A DNA stretch of 64,000 nt from the NCBI GenBank assembly GCA_947497475.1, contig CANMGS010000002.1, forward strand, positions 62,001-126,000. Reading direction: 5' to 3'. Position numbers and translations under genes: made by a program. The notes under the pieces were generated by a model, which was given only the letters and a program-made list of their open reading frames with translations, did no database searches and was not told the DNA's origin. This stretch comes from an uncultured Amylibacter sp. (lineage in GTDB: Bacteria > Pseudomonadota > Alphaproteobacteria > Rhodobacterales > Rhodobacteraceae). Positions 41,850 to 52,240 of the stretch are shown piece by piece (position 1 is the stretch's first letter; each line of letters opens with the position of its first letter).

Positions 41850-43994
41850 TTGGAGGACACGATGAAACGTATCGAAAAATTTGGTTTGCAAATTGATGAG
41901 CAACTGGTTGATTTCTTGGAGCGTGATGCGCTTCCAGGCACAGATGTGACAGCCAGCCAATTTTGGAAAGGTTTGTCTTATATCGTCCATAACTTTGGTC
42001 CAAAGAACCGTGAACTTTTGGCGCGTCGCCAAGACCTTAAGCAAAAGATCGATGCGTGGCATATTGAAAATCGCGGTAAAGAGTTTGATTTTAAAGCATA
42101 TAAAATCTTTCTTCATGAAATCGGTTACCTGGTCGAAAAGGGCCGTCCTTTCTCTATTGAAACAAAAAATGTTGACCCAGAAATTGCTGAAATCGCTGGC
42201 CCACAGTTGGTTGTGCCGATTACAAACGCACGGTTTGCTTTGAATGCTGCGAACGCACGTTTCGGGTCTTTGTATGACTGCCTATATGGTACAGATGCGA
42301 TGGGCAGCCTGCCAAAGGGTAAAGAATACGATCCTGCGCGCGGAGCTGAAGTGATCGCTTGGGCTAAGGAGTTCCTAGACGAAACGTTTCCAATTCATGG
42401 TATGTCGCATGCGGATGCAACAAGCTATTCTGTAGTGGATGGGAAACTTTTGATTGATGGCAAACAGCTTGCTGATCCTTCCCAGTTTGTTGGATACCGT
42501 AATGATCCAACAAGCCCAGAAGGTGTTTTGTTGAAAAACAATAACTTACACATTGAGTTGTATTTCGACGCTTACCACAACATTGGTAAAGACGATAAAG
42601 CGAATTTGGCTGATGTTATCGTGGAATCAGCATTGTCTACAATTATGGATTGCGAAGACTCAGTTGCTGTTGTGGATGCAGAAGATAAAGTTGTGGCTTA
42701 TTCAAACTGGTTGGGCTTGATGAAGCGCGATTTGACTGCCAGCTTCCAAAAAGGTGGCAAAACACTTCGTCGCCGTATGTTGCCAGATCGTAAATATGTT
42801 TCACCAGAAGGTGCGCCATTCAGCTTGAAAGGGCGCGCGTTAATGTTGGTGCGTAACGTTGGCCACTTGATGACAACACCAGCGATCTTGGATCGTGATG
42901 GAAATGAAATCGGCGAAGGCCTAATGGACGCAATGTTCACAGTTGCAATCGCAATGCATGACCTTGAGCGTCGCAGTGGTAATTCTGAACATGGTTCTGT
43001 TTATATTGTTAAGCCTAAAATGCATGGCCCTGATGAAGTTGCGTTTACAGATGTGATTTTTTCAGCTGTAGAACAAGCTTTGGATTTGCCACAGTTCACT
43101 GTGAAGATTGGCATCATGGACGAAGAGCGTCGCACAACTGTGAATCTAAAAGAGTGTATCCGCGCTGCAAAACATCGTGTGGCATTCATCAATACAGGTT
43201 TCTTGGATCGTACGGGTGATGAAATCCATACATCAATGGAAGCAGGCCCGTTCTTACGCAAAGATGATATCAAAGGCGAACCATGGATTGCCGCTTACGA
43301 AGATAATAATGTTGACGTTGGCTTGGCTTGTGGTCTGCAAGGTCGCGCACAAATCGGTAAAGGTATGTGGGCTGTTCCAGACAATATGAAAGATATGTTG
43401 GATCAGAAAACTGTCCACCCGAATGCAGGTGCAAACTGTGCTTGGGTTCCAAGCCCTACAGCGGCAACATTGCATGCAACACATTATCACAAGATCAATG
43501 TTCAAGAGCGTCAGAATGAAATCTTGGCAGGTGGGAAACGTTCTAGTGTTGATACGATCCTTCAGTTCCCAGTGGCGCAAGGCCAAAATTGGTCGGATGA
43601 AGAAATCACGCGTGAAGTTGAAAACAACGCTCAAGGCATATTGGGTTATGTTGTCCGCTGGATCGATGCAGGTATTGGGTGCTCTAAAGTGCCAGATATC
43701 AACAACGTCGGTTTGATGGAAGATCGTGCAACATGCCGTATTTCCAGTCAGCATATTGCAAACTGGTTGCATCATGGTGTGGTCAGTAAAGAAGAAACAA
43801 TGGAAATCATGCGCCGCATGGCAATTGTTGTGGATGAGCAAAATGCAGGCGATCCAACATACAAGCCAATGGCACCTGACTACACTGGTGTCGCATTTCA
43901 AGCTGCATGTGACCTTGTTTTCCTCGGCACTGTCCAACCTTCAGGTTATACTGAGCCTGTGCTACACGCACGGAGATTAGAACTTAAAGGATAA
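41850..43994 (+). CDS. glcB: malate synthase G
   Basis: Start may be 41862; [50 protein letters not shown]. Confidence 0.97.
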   Translation: MEDTMKRIEKFGLQIDEQLVDFLERDALPGTDVTASQFWKGLSYIVHNFGPKNRELLARRQDLKQKIDAWHIENRGKEFDFKAYKIFLHEIGYLVEKGRPFSIETKNVDPEIAEIAGPQLVVPITNARFALNAANARFGSLYDCLYGTDAMGSLPKGKEYDPARGAEVIAWAKEFLDETFPIHGMSHADATSYSVVDGKLLIDGKQLADPSQFVGYRNDPTSPEGVLLKNNNLHIELYFDAYHNIGKDDKANLADVIVESALSTIMDCEDSVAVVDAEDKVVAYSNWLGLMKRDLTASFQKGGKTLRRRMLPDRKYVSPEGAPFSLKGRALMLVRNVGHLMTTPAILDRDGNEIGEGLMDAMFTVAIAMHDLERRSGNSEHGSVYIVKPKMHGPDEVAFTDVIFSAVEQALDLPQFTVKIGIMDEERRTTVNLKECIRAAKHRVAFINTGFLDRTGDEIHTSMEAGPFLRKDDIKGEPWIAAYEDNNVDVGLACGLQGRAQIGKGMWAVPDNMKDMLDQKTVHPNAGANCAWVPSPTAATLHATHYHKINVQERQNEILAGGKRSSVDTILQFPVAQGQNWSDEEITREVENNAQGILGYVVRWIDAGIGCSKVPDINNVGLMEDRATCRISSQHIANWLHHGVVSKEETMEIMRRMAIVVDEQNAGDPTYKPMAPDYTGVAFQAACDLVFLGTVQPSGYTEPVLHARRLELKG

Positions 43995-43998
43995 TTTT

Positions 43999-44427
43999 AT
44001 GGCCGAAATATCGTCGAATAAGGCTAAACGCATCATCAACCAAGCTTTTGCAAAAGGTAAAGAGCTTGGTTTGCAGCCACTATCAGTGATTGTTGTGGAT
44101 GCTGGTGGTCATTGTAAAGCGTTTGAACGTCAAGATGGGGCGGCTCCAGGTCGTTTCGCAGTTGCAGATGGCAAAGCTAATGCTGCAATTATGCTTGGTA
44201 TGCCGACGTCAAAGCTTATGGATCGTGGTGAGCAACAACCATATTTCGTGAATGCTGTGAACGGTGTTTATAATGGGCGTGTTATTCCTGTTCCTGGCGG
44301 CGTTTTGGTAAAAGACAAGCGTGGAAAAATTATCGGTGCCGTTGGTGTAACAGGCGATACATCTGATAATGATGCGATTGCAGCTGTTGCTGGCATCGAA
44401 GCCGCAGGTTTGACTGCAGAAGCTTAA
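43999..44427 (+). CDS. heme-binding protein / GlcG-HbpS-like
   Basis: VIVVDAGGHCKAFERQDGA...VPGGVLVKDKRGKIIGAVGVTGDTSDND. Confidence 0.88.
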   Translation: MAEISSNKAKRIINQAFAKGKELGLQPLSVIVVDAGGHCKAFERQDGAAPGRFAVADGKANAAIMLGMPTSKLMDRGEQQPYFVNAVNGVYNGRVIPVPGGVLVKDKRGKIIGAVGVTGDTSDNDAIAAVAGIEAAGLTAEA

Positions 44428-44444
44428 AATACACATTTTCAATA

Positions 44445-44494
44445 CCCGAAATTCATGCAATGCTGGATAGAATCCAGCATTAAAGAGTTTCGGG
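44445..44494 (+). promoter_or_regulatory. nested two-stem inverted repeat around the RBS of the GATase gene
   Basis: Outer CCCGAAA (44445-44451)/TTTCGGG (44488-44494); inner AATGCTGGAT-AGA-ATCCAGCATT (44459-44481); SD-like aaagag in the internal loop. Confidence 0.6.
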
Positions 44495-44496
44495 CA

Positions 44497-45240
44497 ATGA
44501 AAAGACCAGTCGTAGGTATTATCGGCAATTCATACATTATTGATGGGGGTTATGAAGTTCAGGCAACTGGCGAGAGTAACTTTAATGCAATTGCGAAGGT
44601 TTCAAATGCATTAGCTGTAACAGTGCCATCTCTACCCGATTTTGTAACCGTTGATGAGCTGATTGAAACCTTTGATGGTTTTTTGTTTACGGGGGCACGA
44701 CCAAATGTTCATCCCGAAGAATACGGTGAGCTTGCAACAGAGGCGCACGGTGATTTTGACCGTAACCGAGACACCCTTACTTTGCCGCTCATTCGTGAAT
44801 GTGTGCGTATTGGCATGCCTATTTTGGGTATTTGTCGTGGTTTTCAAGAGTTTAATGTAGCCTTTGGCGGAACGCTTCATCCTGAAATTCGTGACCTGCC
44901 CGGGCGTATGAATCACCGTATGCCGCCAGAAGGTACACAGGATGAAAAATTTGCGCATCGCCATGATGTGACGATTGATAAGGGTAGCGTTTTTGAAAAT
45001 GTTTTTGACAGTAATGTTGTCCTAACGAACTCCTTGCATGGGCAAGGCATTAAAGACGCTGGAGAGCGTATTGTTATCGATGGATATGCACCTGATGGCA
45101 CACCAGAAGCATTAAGTATTAAAGATGCAAAAGGGTTTGCGCTTGCCGTTCAATGGCATCCTGAATGGCGAGCGGATGAAGATGAGGTATCAATACAGTT
45201 GTTCAATGCATTTGGAGATGCATTACGCGAGCCTTTTTAA
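44497..45240 (+). CDS. gamma-glutamyl-gamma-aminobutyrate hydrolase family (class I GATase-like)
   Basis: ILGICRGFQEFNVAFGGTLHPEI; VQWHPEW; start re-assigned from 44455. Confidence 0.9.
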   Translation: MKRPVVGIIGNSYIIDGGYEVQATGESNFNAIAKVSNALAVTVPSLPDFVTVDELIETFDGFLFTGARPNVHPEEYGELATEAHGDFDRNRDTLTLPLIRECVRIGMPILGICRGFQEFNVAFGGTLHPEIRDLPGRMNHRMPPEGTQDEKFAHRHDVTIDKGSVFENVFDSNVVLTNSLHGQGIKDAGERIVIDGYAPDGTPEALSIKDAKGFALAVQWHPEWRADEDEVSIQLFNAFGDALREPF

Positions 45241-45443
45241 AAACGCCCAATACGGCGAAGCATTTTGATTCCTCGGCGTGTTTTCTGTGCGGATTTTTTT
45301 GAATTTTCTCTGTTGGCTTGTGCCTCAGGCGATTTATCATCAACGTTTTTATCACGATAAAAATACGCCATGCCTTTATTTATGACAGCACTCAGACCCT
45401 TTTGAATGACAATGCGCATAATCATGTTAATGATACCATTCAT
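45237..45443 (-). CDS. small hypothetical protein
   Basis: 68-aa ORF MNGIINMIMRIVIQKGLSAVINKGMAYF; N-terminal hydrophobic, basic C-terminus. Confidence 0.45.
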   Translation of the reverse strand: MNGIINMIMRIVIQKGLSAVINKGMAYFYRDKNVDDKSPEAQANRENSKKSAQKTRRGIKMLRRIGRF

Positions 45444-45464
45444 AGGATCACCCGTTTTATTGAT

Positions 45465-46106
45465 TTACTCAAACATATCATCTTGATCTTCATCTTCCAA
45501 ATCAACTTCTGCTTCAGTGTCTTCTAATGATACGCCTGGTGCAGGTCTGTTATCCAGCAAGCCAGAGTCGCGCAGTTCTTTTACACCTGGCAGATCGCGT
45601 TCGCTTTCCAGTCCGAAATGATCCAGGAAAACCTGTGTTACAACAAAAGTGACTGGGCGACCTGGTGTCATGCGTCGTCGACCCAATTTGATCCATTCCA
45701 ATTCTAGCAAAAGGTCAATAGTGCCTCTTGATACAGATACCCCACGAATTTCTTCAATCTCTGCGCGCGTTACTGGTTGGTGGTAGGCAATGATAGCCAA
45801 CGTTTCAATTGCGGCACGAGATAGTTTTCGCGTTTCATAACGCTCTTTTTGCATCAAGAACCCTAAGTCTGGTGATGTACGAAATGCCCATGCATCATCC
45901 ACCTTAACTAATTTTACACCGCGGCCTTCATAGCGTTTGCGAAGATGCACGATCGCTTCTGAAACATCACAACCATGAGGCAAGCGATCTGCAATAGCTT
46001 TTTTCGAAATAGGCTCTGCTGATGCAAAAAGAATAGCTTCTATCATGCGCTCTTGTTCCGCCATTGGCGGTGCTTCAAACAATGTATCGTTTTGCTCTTT
46101 GGTCAT
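45465..46106 (-). CDS. scpB: segregation and condensation protein B
   Basis: [48 protein letters not shown]. Confidence 0.94.
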   Translation of the reverse strand: [213 protein letters not shown]

Positions 46107-46903
46107 TCTGACCTCTTTGTTCTAAGTTTAATCGGGGCGAAAAGTTCGGATTGCTGGATTTCCAGTTTTCCTTCTTTCACCAACTCTAAGGATGCCGCAA
46201 ATGTGGATGCTGTCGCTGAGCGGCGGAATTTTGGATCGTCACGCCAACCGTCTGGTAAAAACTGGTGCAGATCACCCCATTCAATAGCATGACCTATCAA
46301 GGTCCGCATACGTCCCAAAGCTTGTTCCATAGTAAAGACGCGGTCGCGTTCTTTCATATGTAAAGGTTCAAAACTGCCTTTGGTCTTTATGAATGCATAA
46401 GCCTGCATCAAGTCTAAAATAGTTGCATGATATGAAATCTTGCGATTCTGACTGACTGTTTCTGGGATGCCACGTGCAAAGAAATCACGTCCCATTTGAT
46501 CTCTTGCCATTAACTTGGCAGCAGATCTGCGCATCGCTTCAAGGCGCTCCAATTGGAAAGCTAGATGCGCTGCGAGTTCTTCAGCAGATGGGCCCGCTTC
46601 TGTTGGGTCAGGCGGCAAAAGAAGTCGTGACTTTAGGAACGCTAGCCATGCGGCCATAACCAAATAATCTGCGGCCAATTCGATACGCAGTTTTTTAGCT
46701 TCCTCAACGAATTTCAAGTATTGTTCGGACAATTCCAGAACAGAAATTTTACGTAAGTCCACTTTTTGTGTGCGCGCCAACGTCAAAAGAACGTCAAGAG
46801 GGCCTTCGAAACCATCGACATCTACCAACAAGGACTCGGATTTGATCCGTTCTTGTGTTGTTTGTTCGAATTCTGCGATCTCTTTTTCAGTTGGTTCTGC
46901 CAT
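46103..46903 (-). CDS. scpA: segregation and condensation protein A
   Basis: VDGFEGPLDVLLTLARTQKVDLRKISVLELSEQYL. Confidence 0.95.
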   Translation of the reverse strand: MAEPTEKEIAEFEQTTQERIKSESLLVDVDGFEGPLDVLLTLARTQKVDLRKISVLELSEQYLKFVEEAKKLRIELAADYLVMAAWLAFLKSRLLLPPDPTEAGPSAEELAAHLAFQLERLEAMRRSAAKLMARDQMGRDFFARGIPETVSQNRKISYHATILDLMQAYAFIKTKGSFEPLHMKERDRVFTMEQALGRMRTLIGHAIEWGDLHQFLPDGWRDDPKFRRSATASTFAASLELVKEGKLEIQQSELFAPIKLRTKRSE

Positions 46904-47910
46904 TAAGCCTCCACCTGAGTGAATTGCTTGAAGGTAGCCTTTGCACTTTCCATATCGAAATCATCTGGTGTATGGCGCAATTTGGTTGCGGCATCCGCAC
47001 GTTTCAAAGCTTGGCTTGATAGGGATGGTGCGGCCTTTGCCACTTGTGTCATTTCATCCATAACACCGTTACAATGCAAAACCACATCACAACCCGCATT
47101 AAAGGATGCATCGCAACGATCTGCGAAACTACCTTTAAGGGCTTTCATGGATAGATCATCGGTCATGATAAGCCCATCAAACCCTATTTCTGATCGAATA
47201 GTATTGATGACTTTTGAAGATTGTGTCGCGCAATTATCAGGATCAATATCAGTATATGTAATATGTGCTGTCATTGCCATTGGCAGATCAGATAGGCGTT
47301 GAAAGGGAACGAAATCACTACTTTTTAGGATTTCATGTGTGGTATCCAATACTGGTAGTTCAAAATGACTATCCATATTTGCACGGCCGTGACCTGGAAT
47401 ATGTTTAATGATTGGCAGAACCCCACCATCTAATAGGCCATTTGCAGCAGCGCGACCCATTGTAGAAACCGTTTCGGGATCGCGGCCAAAACAACGATTT
47501 TCGATGATTTCGTGGCTATCCTTTGTGGCAATATCCAACATTGGTGCACAATTTACATCAATACCAAGCGTTTTGAGCTCCGCAGCAATAATGCGGTATT
47601 GTAAATATATAGCAGCTTGTGCCGCTTCATTTGGCAAAGCTTCGACTTGTTCTAATGGCGGTAGCCACTCTGACCATTCGGGGCTGCGTAAACGTTGAAC
47701 ACGCCCACCTTCTTGGTCAATTAGAATAGGCGCATCATACCCAACAGTATCACGTAGCTCAGATGTTAATGTGTGAATTTGATCTGGTGTTTCAAGATTG
47801 CGAGCAAACAGAATAAACCCCCAAGGTTTGGCGTCTTTGTAAAACTGTTTCTCATCAGAGCTTAAACGCAGGCTTTCACAGCCGAATATACAGGCTGTCT
47901 GTGATGTCAT
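46903..47910 (-). CDS. nagZ: beta-N-acetylhexosaminidase NagZ
   Basis: KHIPGHGRANMDSHFELP; LIMTDDLSMKAL; ATGA overlap with upstream SPOR gene. Confidence 0.95.
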   Translation of the reverse strand: MTSQTACIFGCESLRLSSDEKQFYKDAKPWGFILFARNLETPDQIHTLTSELRDTVGYDAPILIDQEGGRVQRLRSPEWSEWLPPLEQVEALPNEAAQAAIYLQYRIIAAELKTLGIDVNCAPMLDIATKDSHEIIENRCFGRDPETVSTMGRAAANGLLDGGVLPIIKHIPGHGRANMDSHFELPVLDTTHEILKSSDFVPFQRLSDLPMAMTAHITYTDIDPDNCATQSSKVINTIRSEIGFDGLIMTDDLSMKALKGSFADRCDASFNAGCDVVLHCNGVMDEMTQVAKAAPSLSSQALKRADAATKLRHTPDDFDMESAKATFKQFTQVEA

Positions 47911-48830
47911 CGTGCGCTTACCGGAATACAAGGTGTGCCGCGTGCCAAAAGAGCAGAACACAGATTTCGGCTGTCTTCTACATCATTAAAGCCCATTGCG
48001 CGAAGTCGGAAAAATGTACGGCCACCAGATTCAGCAGATTGGATCAGGCGTTTTTTGCCAGTTAATAAATCACCATGTTTACTGATTAGTTTATCCCATT
48101 CGATAGCTGCAATCGTTTCACTGTCATAAGCGCCCAATTGTACCAAACGTGTGCCGACAGGAACACTTGATACGTTTTCAGGGTCTGTAACTTGTGGTTC
48201 TTCCTTCACTTTGGCTGCGGCTTGAACGCGCGAACTTAGGTTTGTAGGGCGTGATTGTGGAACAGGGGATTGCAGTGGTGCGTATTCGCTCGACGAGATA
48301 ACTGTGCTTTCGTTTTCAACTGTAATGCTTTCAACAATCAAAGAAGGATCTTGAATTGTTGGTGTAGGCTCTTCAGCTTTTGCGACGTCTGTAACATCTG
48401 GTGTTGGTTCTGTTTCTGGCTTCGGTTCTGGGCGCAATTCAGGTTTTGCCTTGGCCAATTCATTTTGCGCAAGATCTTCTGATGTCAGTGATTGCTGCTC
48501 TGGTGCAAGCACAACTGTTTCGGCTGGTTTTTCAGTTGAGCCTTCAGATTGCACCGAATTCACAGCCAAACCTTGATGGTTTGCTTGTGTTCCGCCAGGA
48601 TTTTCAGGCTGTGTTCTGGCTGGCCCTTCCATGGCGCGAATGATTGGAATGTCGTTTGGATCACGTGTGCCCAAATTGAACACCCAATAGACTAAACCGA
48701 TTACCAACGCGATGGATGCGATGGCGCCAATCCAGTTCATAGCAAGCCTCGCGATGCCTAATGGGGCGATGCGATTTGCTTGGTTGTTCTGTTCTTCGTA
48801 CTCGGACATAGGGTTTTGCCTCTTTTTCAT
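47907..48830 (-). CDS. SPOR domain-containing protein
   Basis: One TM, Pro/Glu-rich linker, C-terminal VGTRLVQLGAYDSETIAAIEWDKL. Confidence 0.88.
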   Translation of the reverse strand: MKKRQNPMSEYEEQNNQANRIAPLGIARLAMNWIGAIASIALVIGLVYWVFNLGTRDPNDIPIIRAMEGPARTQPENPGGTQANHQGLAVNSVQSEGSTEKPAETVVLAPEQQSLTSEDLAQNELAKAKPELRPEPKPETEPTPDVTDVAKAEEPTPTIQDPSLIVESITVENESTVISSSEYAPLQSPVPQSRPTNLSSRVQAAAKVKEEPQVTDPENVSSVPVGTRLVQLGAYDSETIAAIEWDKLISKHGDLLTGKKRLIQSAESGGRTFFRLRAMGFNDVEDSRNLCSALLARGTPCIPVSAR

Positions 48831-48886
48831 ACACTATCTTGTGTATTTGCCTGCTCCAACCCCGAAATATGCGATTTTTGTTGTTT

Positions 48887-50632
48887 TTAGCGCATTTCTT
48901 CCATCGGAGTTACGCCTAAAATACCAAGTCCTGCGGAAATAACAACGGAAACAGCTCTAATTAGACTGATTTTAGCTAATGAAACCTCATTTTTGCCCTC
49001 TTGCAGGAATCTAAGATCTGTCTCGTCTTTGCCGCGATTCCATAAAGAGTGTAATTCAGATGCTAATTCATACAAATAAAATGCAACACGATGCGGTTCA
49101 TTGTGCTTTGCAGCCAGTTCCAAAAGGCGTGGCCATTCTGCCAGTTTTTTAGCTACGGCTAATTCTGCTTCATGGCCTAAGTGATCGGCACCAGCTGCGG
49201 CTAATGCTGCATCAGAGGTATCCAGACCAGCGTCTTTTGCTTTCTTAAGAACAGAGTGAACCCGCGCGTGGGCGTATTGTACATAAAATACAGGGTTCTC
49301 TTTTGATTGCTCTAGGACTTTATCGAAATCAAAGTCCAAAGGGGCATCATTTTTACGCGTTAACATAACGAAACGAGCCACATCAGGACCAACTTGCTCA
49401 ACCACATCGCTTAACGTGATAAATGTACCCGCACGTTTCGACATTTTGAACGGTTCACCGTTTTTATAAAGCTTCACAAGTTGGCATAGCTTAATATCCA
49501 AAGGTACTTCACCATTAGATAACGCTGAAACGGCTGCTTTCATCCGTTTGACATACCCACCATGGTCAGCGCCTAAGATATCGATCAATTCGTCAAAGTC
49601 GCGTTGAACTTTGTCATAATGATATGCGATATCAGGGGCGAAATATGTCCATGATCCATCGGATTTTTTGACTGGGCGATCAACGTCATCACCGTGTTCT
49701 GTTGATTTAAACAATGTTTGTTCACGTGCTTCCCAATCATCAGGTTTTTTGCCTTTGGGTGGCTCAAGAACACCTTCGTAAATCAATCCTTTCGCTTCCA
49801 AATCTTCCAAAGCACTTTCAATACGACCTGTGCCGTAAAGTGATTTTTCAGAAAAGAACACATCCATTTTCACGCCGATAGATGCCAGATCACGACGGAT
49901 CAAATCCATCATGGCATCGGTGGAAAATTCACGCAGTTCTTTCAACCATTCAGATTCTGGCTTGCCAACCAATGTGTCGCCATATTTTTCTTTGACATCT
50001 TGCCCAACAGCAATCAGATAGTCGCCCGGGTATGTACCATCTTCGAATTGAACAGCTTGACCATTGGCTTCAAGATATCTCAGGTAGACAGAGCGCGCCA
50101 ACACATCGACCTGTGCGCCGCCATCATTGATGTAATATTCGCGTGTCACATCGTAACCTGCGAAATCCAATAAGCTTGCCAATGCATCACCAAATACAGC
50201 ACCGCGTGTGTGACCAACGTGCAATGGGCCTGTTGGGTTTGCTGATACATATTCGATATTAACTTTTTTGCTGCCGCCCATTTGGGAACGACCAAAATCA
50301 ATGCCTGCATTCAATGCGCTTGGCACCACATCCAGCCAAACAGATGGGGAAAGGCGTAAATTCAGGAAACCAGGCCCAGCTACATCAGCCACAGTCACAC
50401 GATCATCAGCTGCCAGCTTCACTGCCAAAGCATCCGCAATATCGCGTGGTTTCATTTTTGCAGCTTTTGCCAAAACCATTGCCGCGTTGGTGGCCATGTC
50501 GCCATGCAAAGGATCACGTGGAGGCTCTACCGCAACATTTGAGAAATCCAAGTCAGCAGGTAAGCTGCCTTCGGTTTGCATTTGTGCCAAAGCATCTAAA
50601 ACAAGGGCTCTTATATCTGCGAACAGGTTCAT
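48887..50632 (-). CDS. argS: arginyl-tRNA synthetase
   Basis: [29 protein letters not shown]; start trimmed to MNLFADI. Confidence 0.97.
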   Translation of the reverse strand: MNLFADIRALVLDALAQMQTEGSLPADLDFSNVAVEPPRDPLHGDMATNAAMVLAKAAKMKPRDIADALAVKLAADDRVTVADVAGPGFLNLRLSPSVWLDVVPSALNAGIDFGRSQMGGSKKVNIEYVSANPTGPLHVGHTRGAVFGDALASLLDFAGYDVTREYYINDGGAQVDVLARSVYLRYLEANGQAVQFEDGTYPGDYLIAVGQDVKEKYGDTLVGKPESEWLKELREFSTDAMMDLIRRDLASIGVKMDVFFSEKSLYGTGRIESALEDLEAKGLIYEGVLEPPKGKKPDDWEAREQTLFKSTEHGDDVDRPVKKSDGSWTYFAPDIAYHYDKVQRDFDELIDILGADHGGYVKRMKAAVSALSNGEVPLDIKLCQLVKLYKNGEPFKMSKRAGTFITLSDVVEQVGPDVARFVMLTRKNDAPLDFDFDKVLEQSKENPVFYVQYAHARVHSVLKKAKDAGLDTSDAALAAAGADHLGHEAELAVAKKLAEWPRLLELAAKHNEPHRVAFYLYELASELHSLWNRGKDETDLRFLQEGKNEVSLAKISLIRAVSVVISAGLGILGVTPMEEMR

Positions 50633-50693
50633 AGTCGTCGTATCCATCTAGGTTTGGCGGGACTTAACATAGGATTAAGGGGCATTCCAGCCG

Positions 50694-51821
50694 TTAAGCA
50701 CAGTGTTTTTCATGTTCTTGAAAGGCAAATCGATCGGTCATGCCTGCAATATAATCAGCAACTGCGCGGGCAAGGGCGGTCTTATCCGCATTTCTGGGGC
50801 GTCTTCGATCAGGTAAGAGTGTTGGGTTATCCATGTAGGCGTTGAATAATTCCTTTACCACTATACCCGTATCATGGCGCATTTTGTTCACGTCATCATG
50901 TCGGTACATGCGGGTGAAAAGGAATGAGCGAATTTCTTTTAGCTGTGCAAAGAGTTCTTCTGAAAATTGGATGACTGGAGCACTGTGGTTGCGAATGTCT
51001 TGTGCTGAATTCGGCGCCAAAGTTGTTATCCGCTTTTTACTTTCGGAAACAACATCCTGCACCATAATCCCAAATACACGGCGCAAAGCTTCGTGACGAC
51101 GGCGTTGTTGCTCTAACAATGGATATTTAGCGTCTACTTCTTTGAAGCAATCACCAACCAGCGGAAGTTCTAAGATATCTTCAACGCTGAATAGACCAAC
51201 GCGTAGACCATCGTCCAAATCATGATTATTATAAGCAATATCATCTGCAATTGCTGCGGCTTGGGCTTCGGCACTTGCGTATGTGTAAAGTTCTAGATCA
51301 TAAGTTTTGTTATAATCCTCTAATGCAAAGGGCAGGGTGCCTGTTACAGGACCATTATGCTTTGCAATGGCTTCTAATGTTTCCCATGTCAGATTGAGAC
51401 CATCAAATTCAGCATAATGACGTTCCAAACTGGTGACAATTTTCAATGCTTGTGCATTATGGTCGAAGCCACCAAAAGGTTTCATACACTCTGCCAAAAC
51501 ATCTTCGCCATTATGCCCAAAAGGCGTATGACCAAGGTCATGTGCCAATGCTACAGCTTCAGTAAGTTCTTGGTTCAAACCCAAAGTAGAGGCGATTGTC
51601 CGCGCAACTTGTCCAACTTCGATTGAATGGGTCAAACGCGTGCGGAAATGATCGCCTTCGTGGGCCACAAATACCTGTGTTTTATGCTTTAGGCGGCGAA
51701 ACGCAGTAGAATGGATTATTCTGTCGCGGTCACGTTGAAATGGGGATCGATGTTCGGATTCGTGCTCATTTACCAGCCGACCACGGCTGTTTTTTGGATC
51801 ACATGCGTAATTCGCAAGCAT
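50694..51821 (-). CDS. dgt: deoxyguanosinetriphosphate triphosphohydrolase-like protein
   Basis: RDRDRIIHSTAFRRLKHKTQVF; HDLGHTPFGHNGE; start trimmed to MLANYACD. Confidence 0.95.
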   Translation of the reverse strand: MLANYACDPKNSRGRLVNEHESEHRSPFQRDRDRIIHSTAFRRLKHKTQVFVAHEGDHFRTRLTHSIEVGQVARTIASTLGLNQELTEAVALAHDLGHTPFGHNGEDVLAECMKPFGGFDHNAQALKIVTSLERHYAEFDGLNLTWETLEAIAKHNGPVTGTLPFALEDYNKTYDLELYTYASAEAQAAAIADDIAYNNHDLDDGLRVGLFSVEDILELPLVGDCFKEVDAKYPLLEQQRRRHEALRRVFGIMVQDVVSESKKRITTLAPNSAQDIRNHSAPVIQFSEELFAQLKEIRSFLFTRMYRHDDVNKMRHDTGIVVKELFNAYMDNPTLLPDRRRPRNADKTALARAVADYIAGMTDRFAFQEHEKHCA

Positions 51822-51904
51822 TTGTGTTCGCCTTTGCCTTGTCGCGCGGTGCATCCGCGCCTATATTTAGGAAACACATACCCCAATCTGGAGCGACTGG
51901 ATAG

Positions 51905-52240
51905 ATGGAGCTTACATTACCACCAAAAGTCACGGACCGCGCATTTGAACGTCTGGCCGAGATCAATGCAGATACTTCTGCACTCCAAGCTTTGCGGATT
52001 GCAGTCGAGGGTGGGGGCTGTTCTGGTTTTCAATATGAAATGAAGCTGGATGAAGATGTGGCTGATGATGATCTTGTTTTGGAAAAAGACGGGCAAAAGG
52101 TGCTGATCGATAGTGTTTCATTGCCATTCCTTGCTAATGCCGTAATCGATTTTTCCCAAGAGTTGATTGGTGCGCGTTTTGTTATTGAGAACCCAAACGC
52201 CACATCAAGCTGTGGCTGCGGTACAAGCTTTTCTATGTAA
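51905..52240 (+). CDS. erpA: iron-sulfur cluster insertion protein (HesB/ErpA)
   Basis: GGGCSGFQYEMKLDE; SSCGCGTSFSM C-terminus. Confidence 0.93.
   Translation: MELTLPPKVTDRAFERLAEINADTSALQALRIAVEGGGCSGFQYEMKLDEDVADDDLVLEKDGQKVLIDSVSLPFLANAVIDFSQELIGARFVIENPNATSSCGCGTSFSM

Noticed and set aside
43254-43937. 227-aa ORF antisense to glcB
   Set aside because: Cys/His/Ile-rich shadow ORF opposite malate synthase G.
44455-44496. Upstream start codon for the GATase gene
   Set aside because: Would begin inside the nested stem; the MKRPVVGIIG start at 44497 fits the family N-terminus better.
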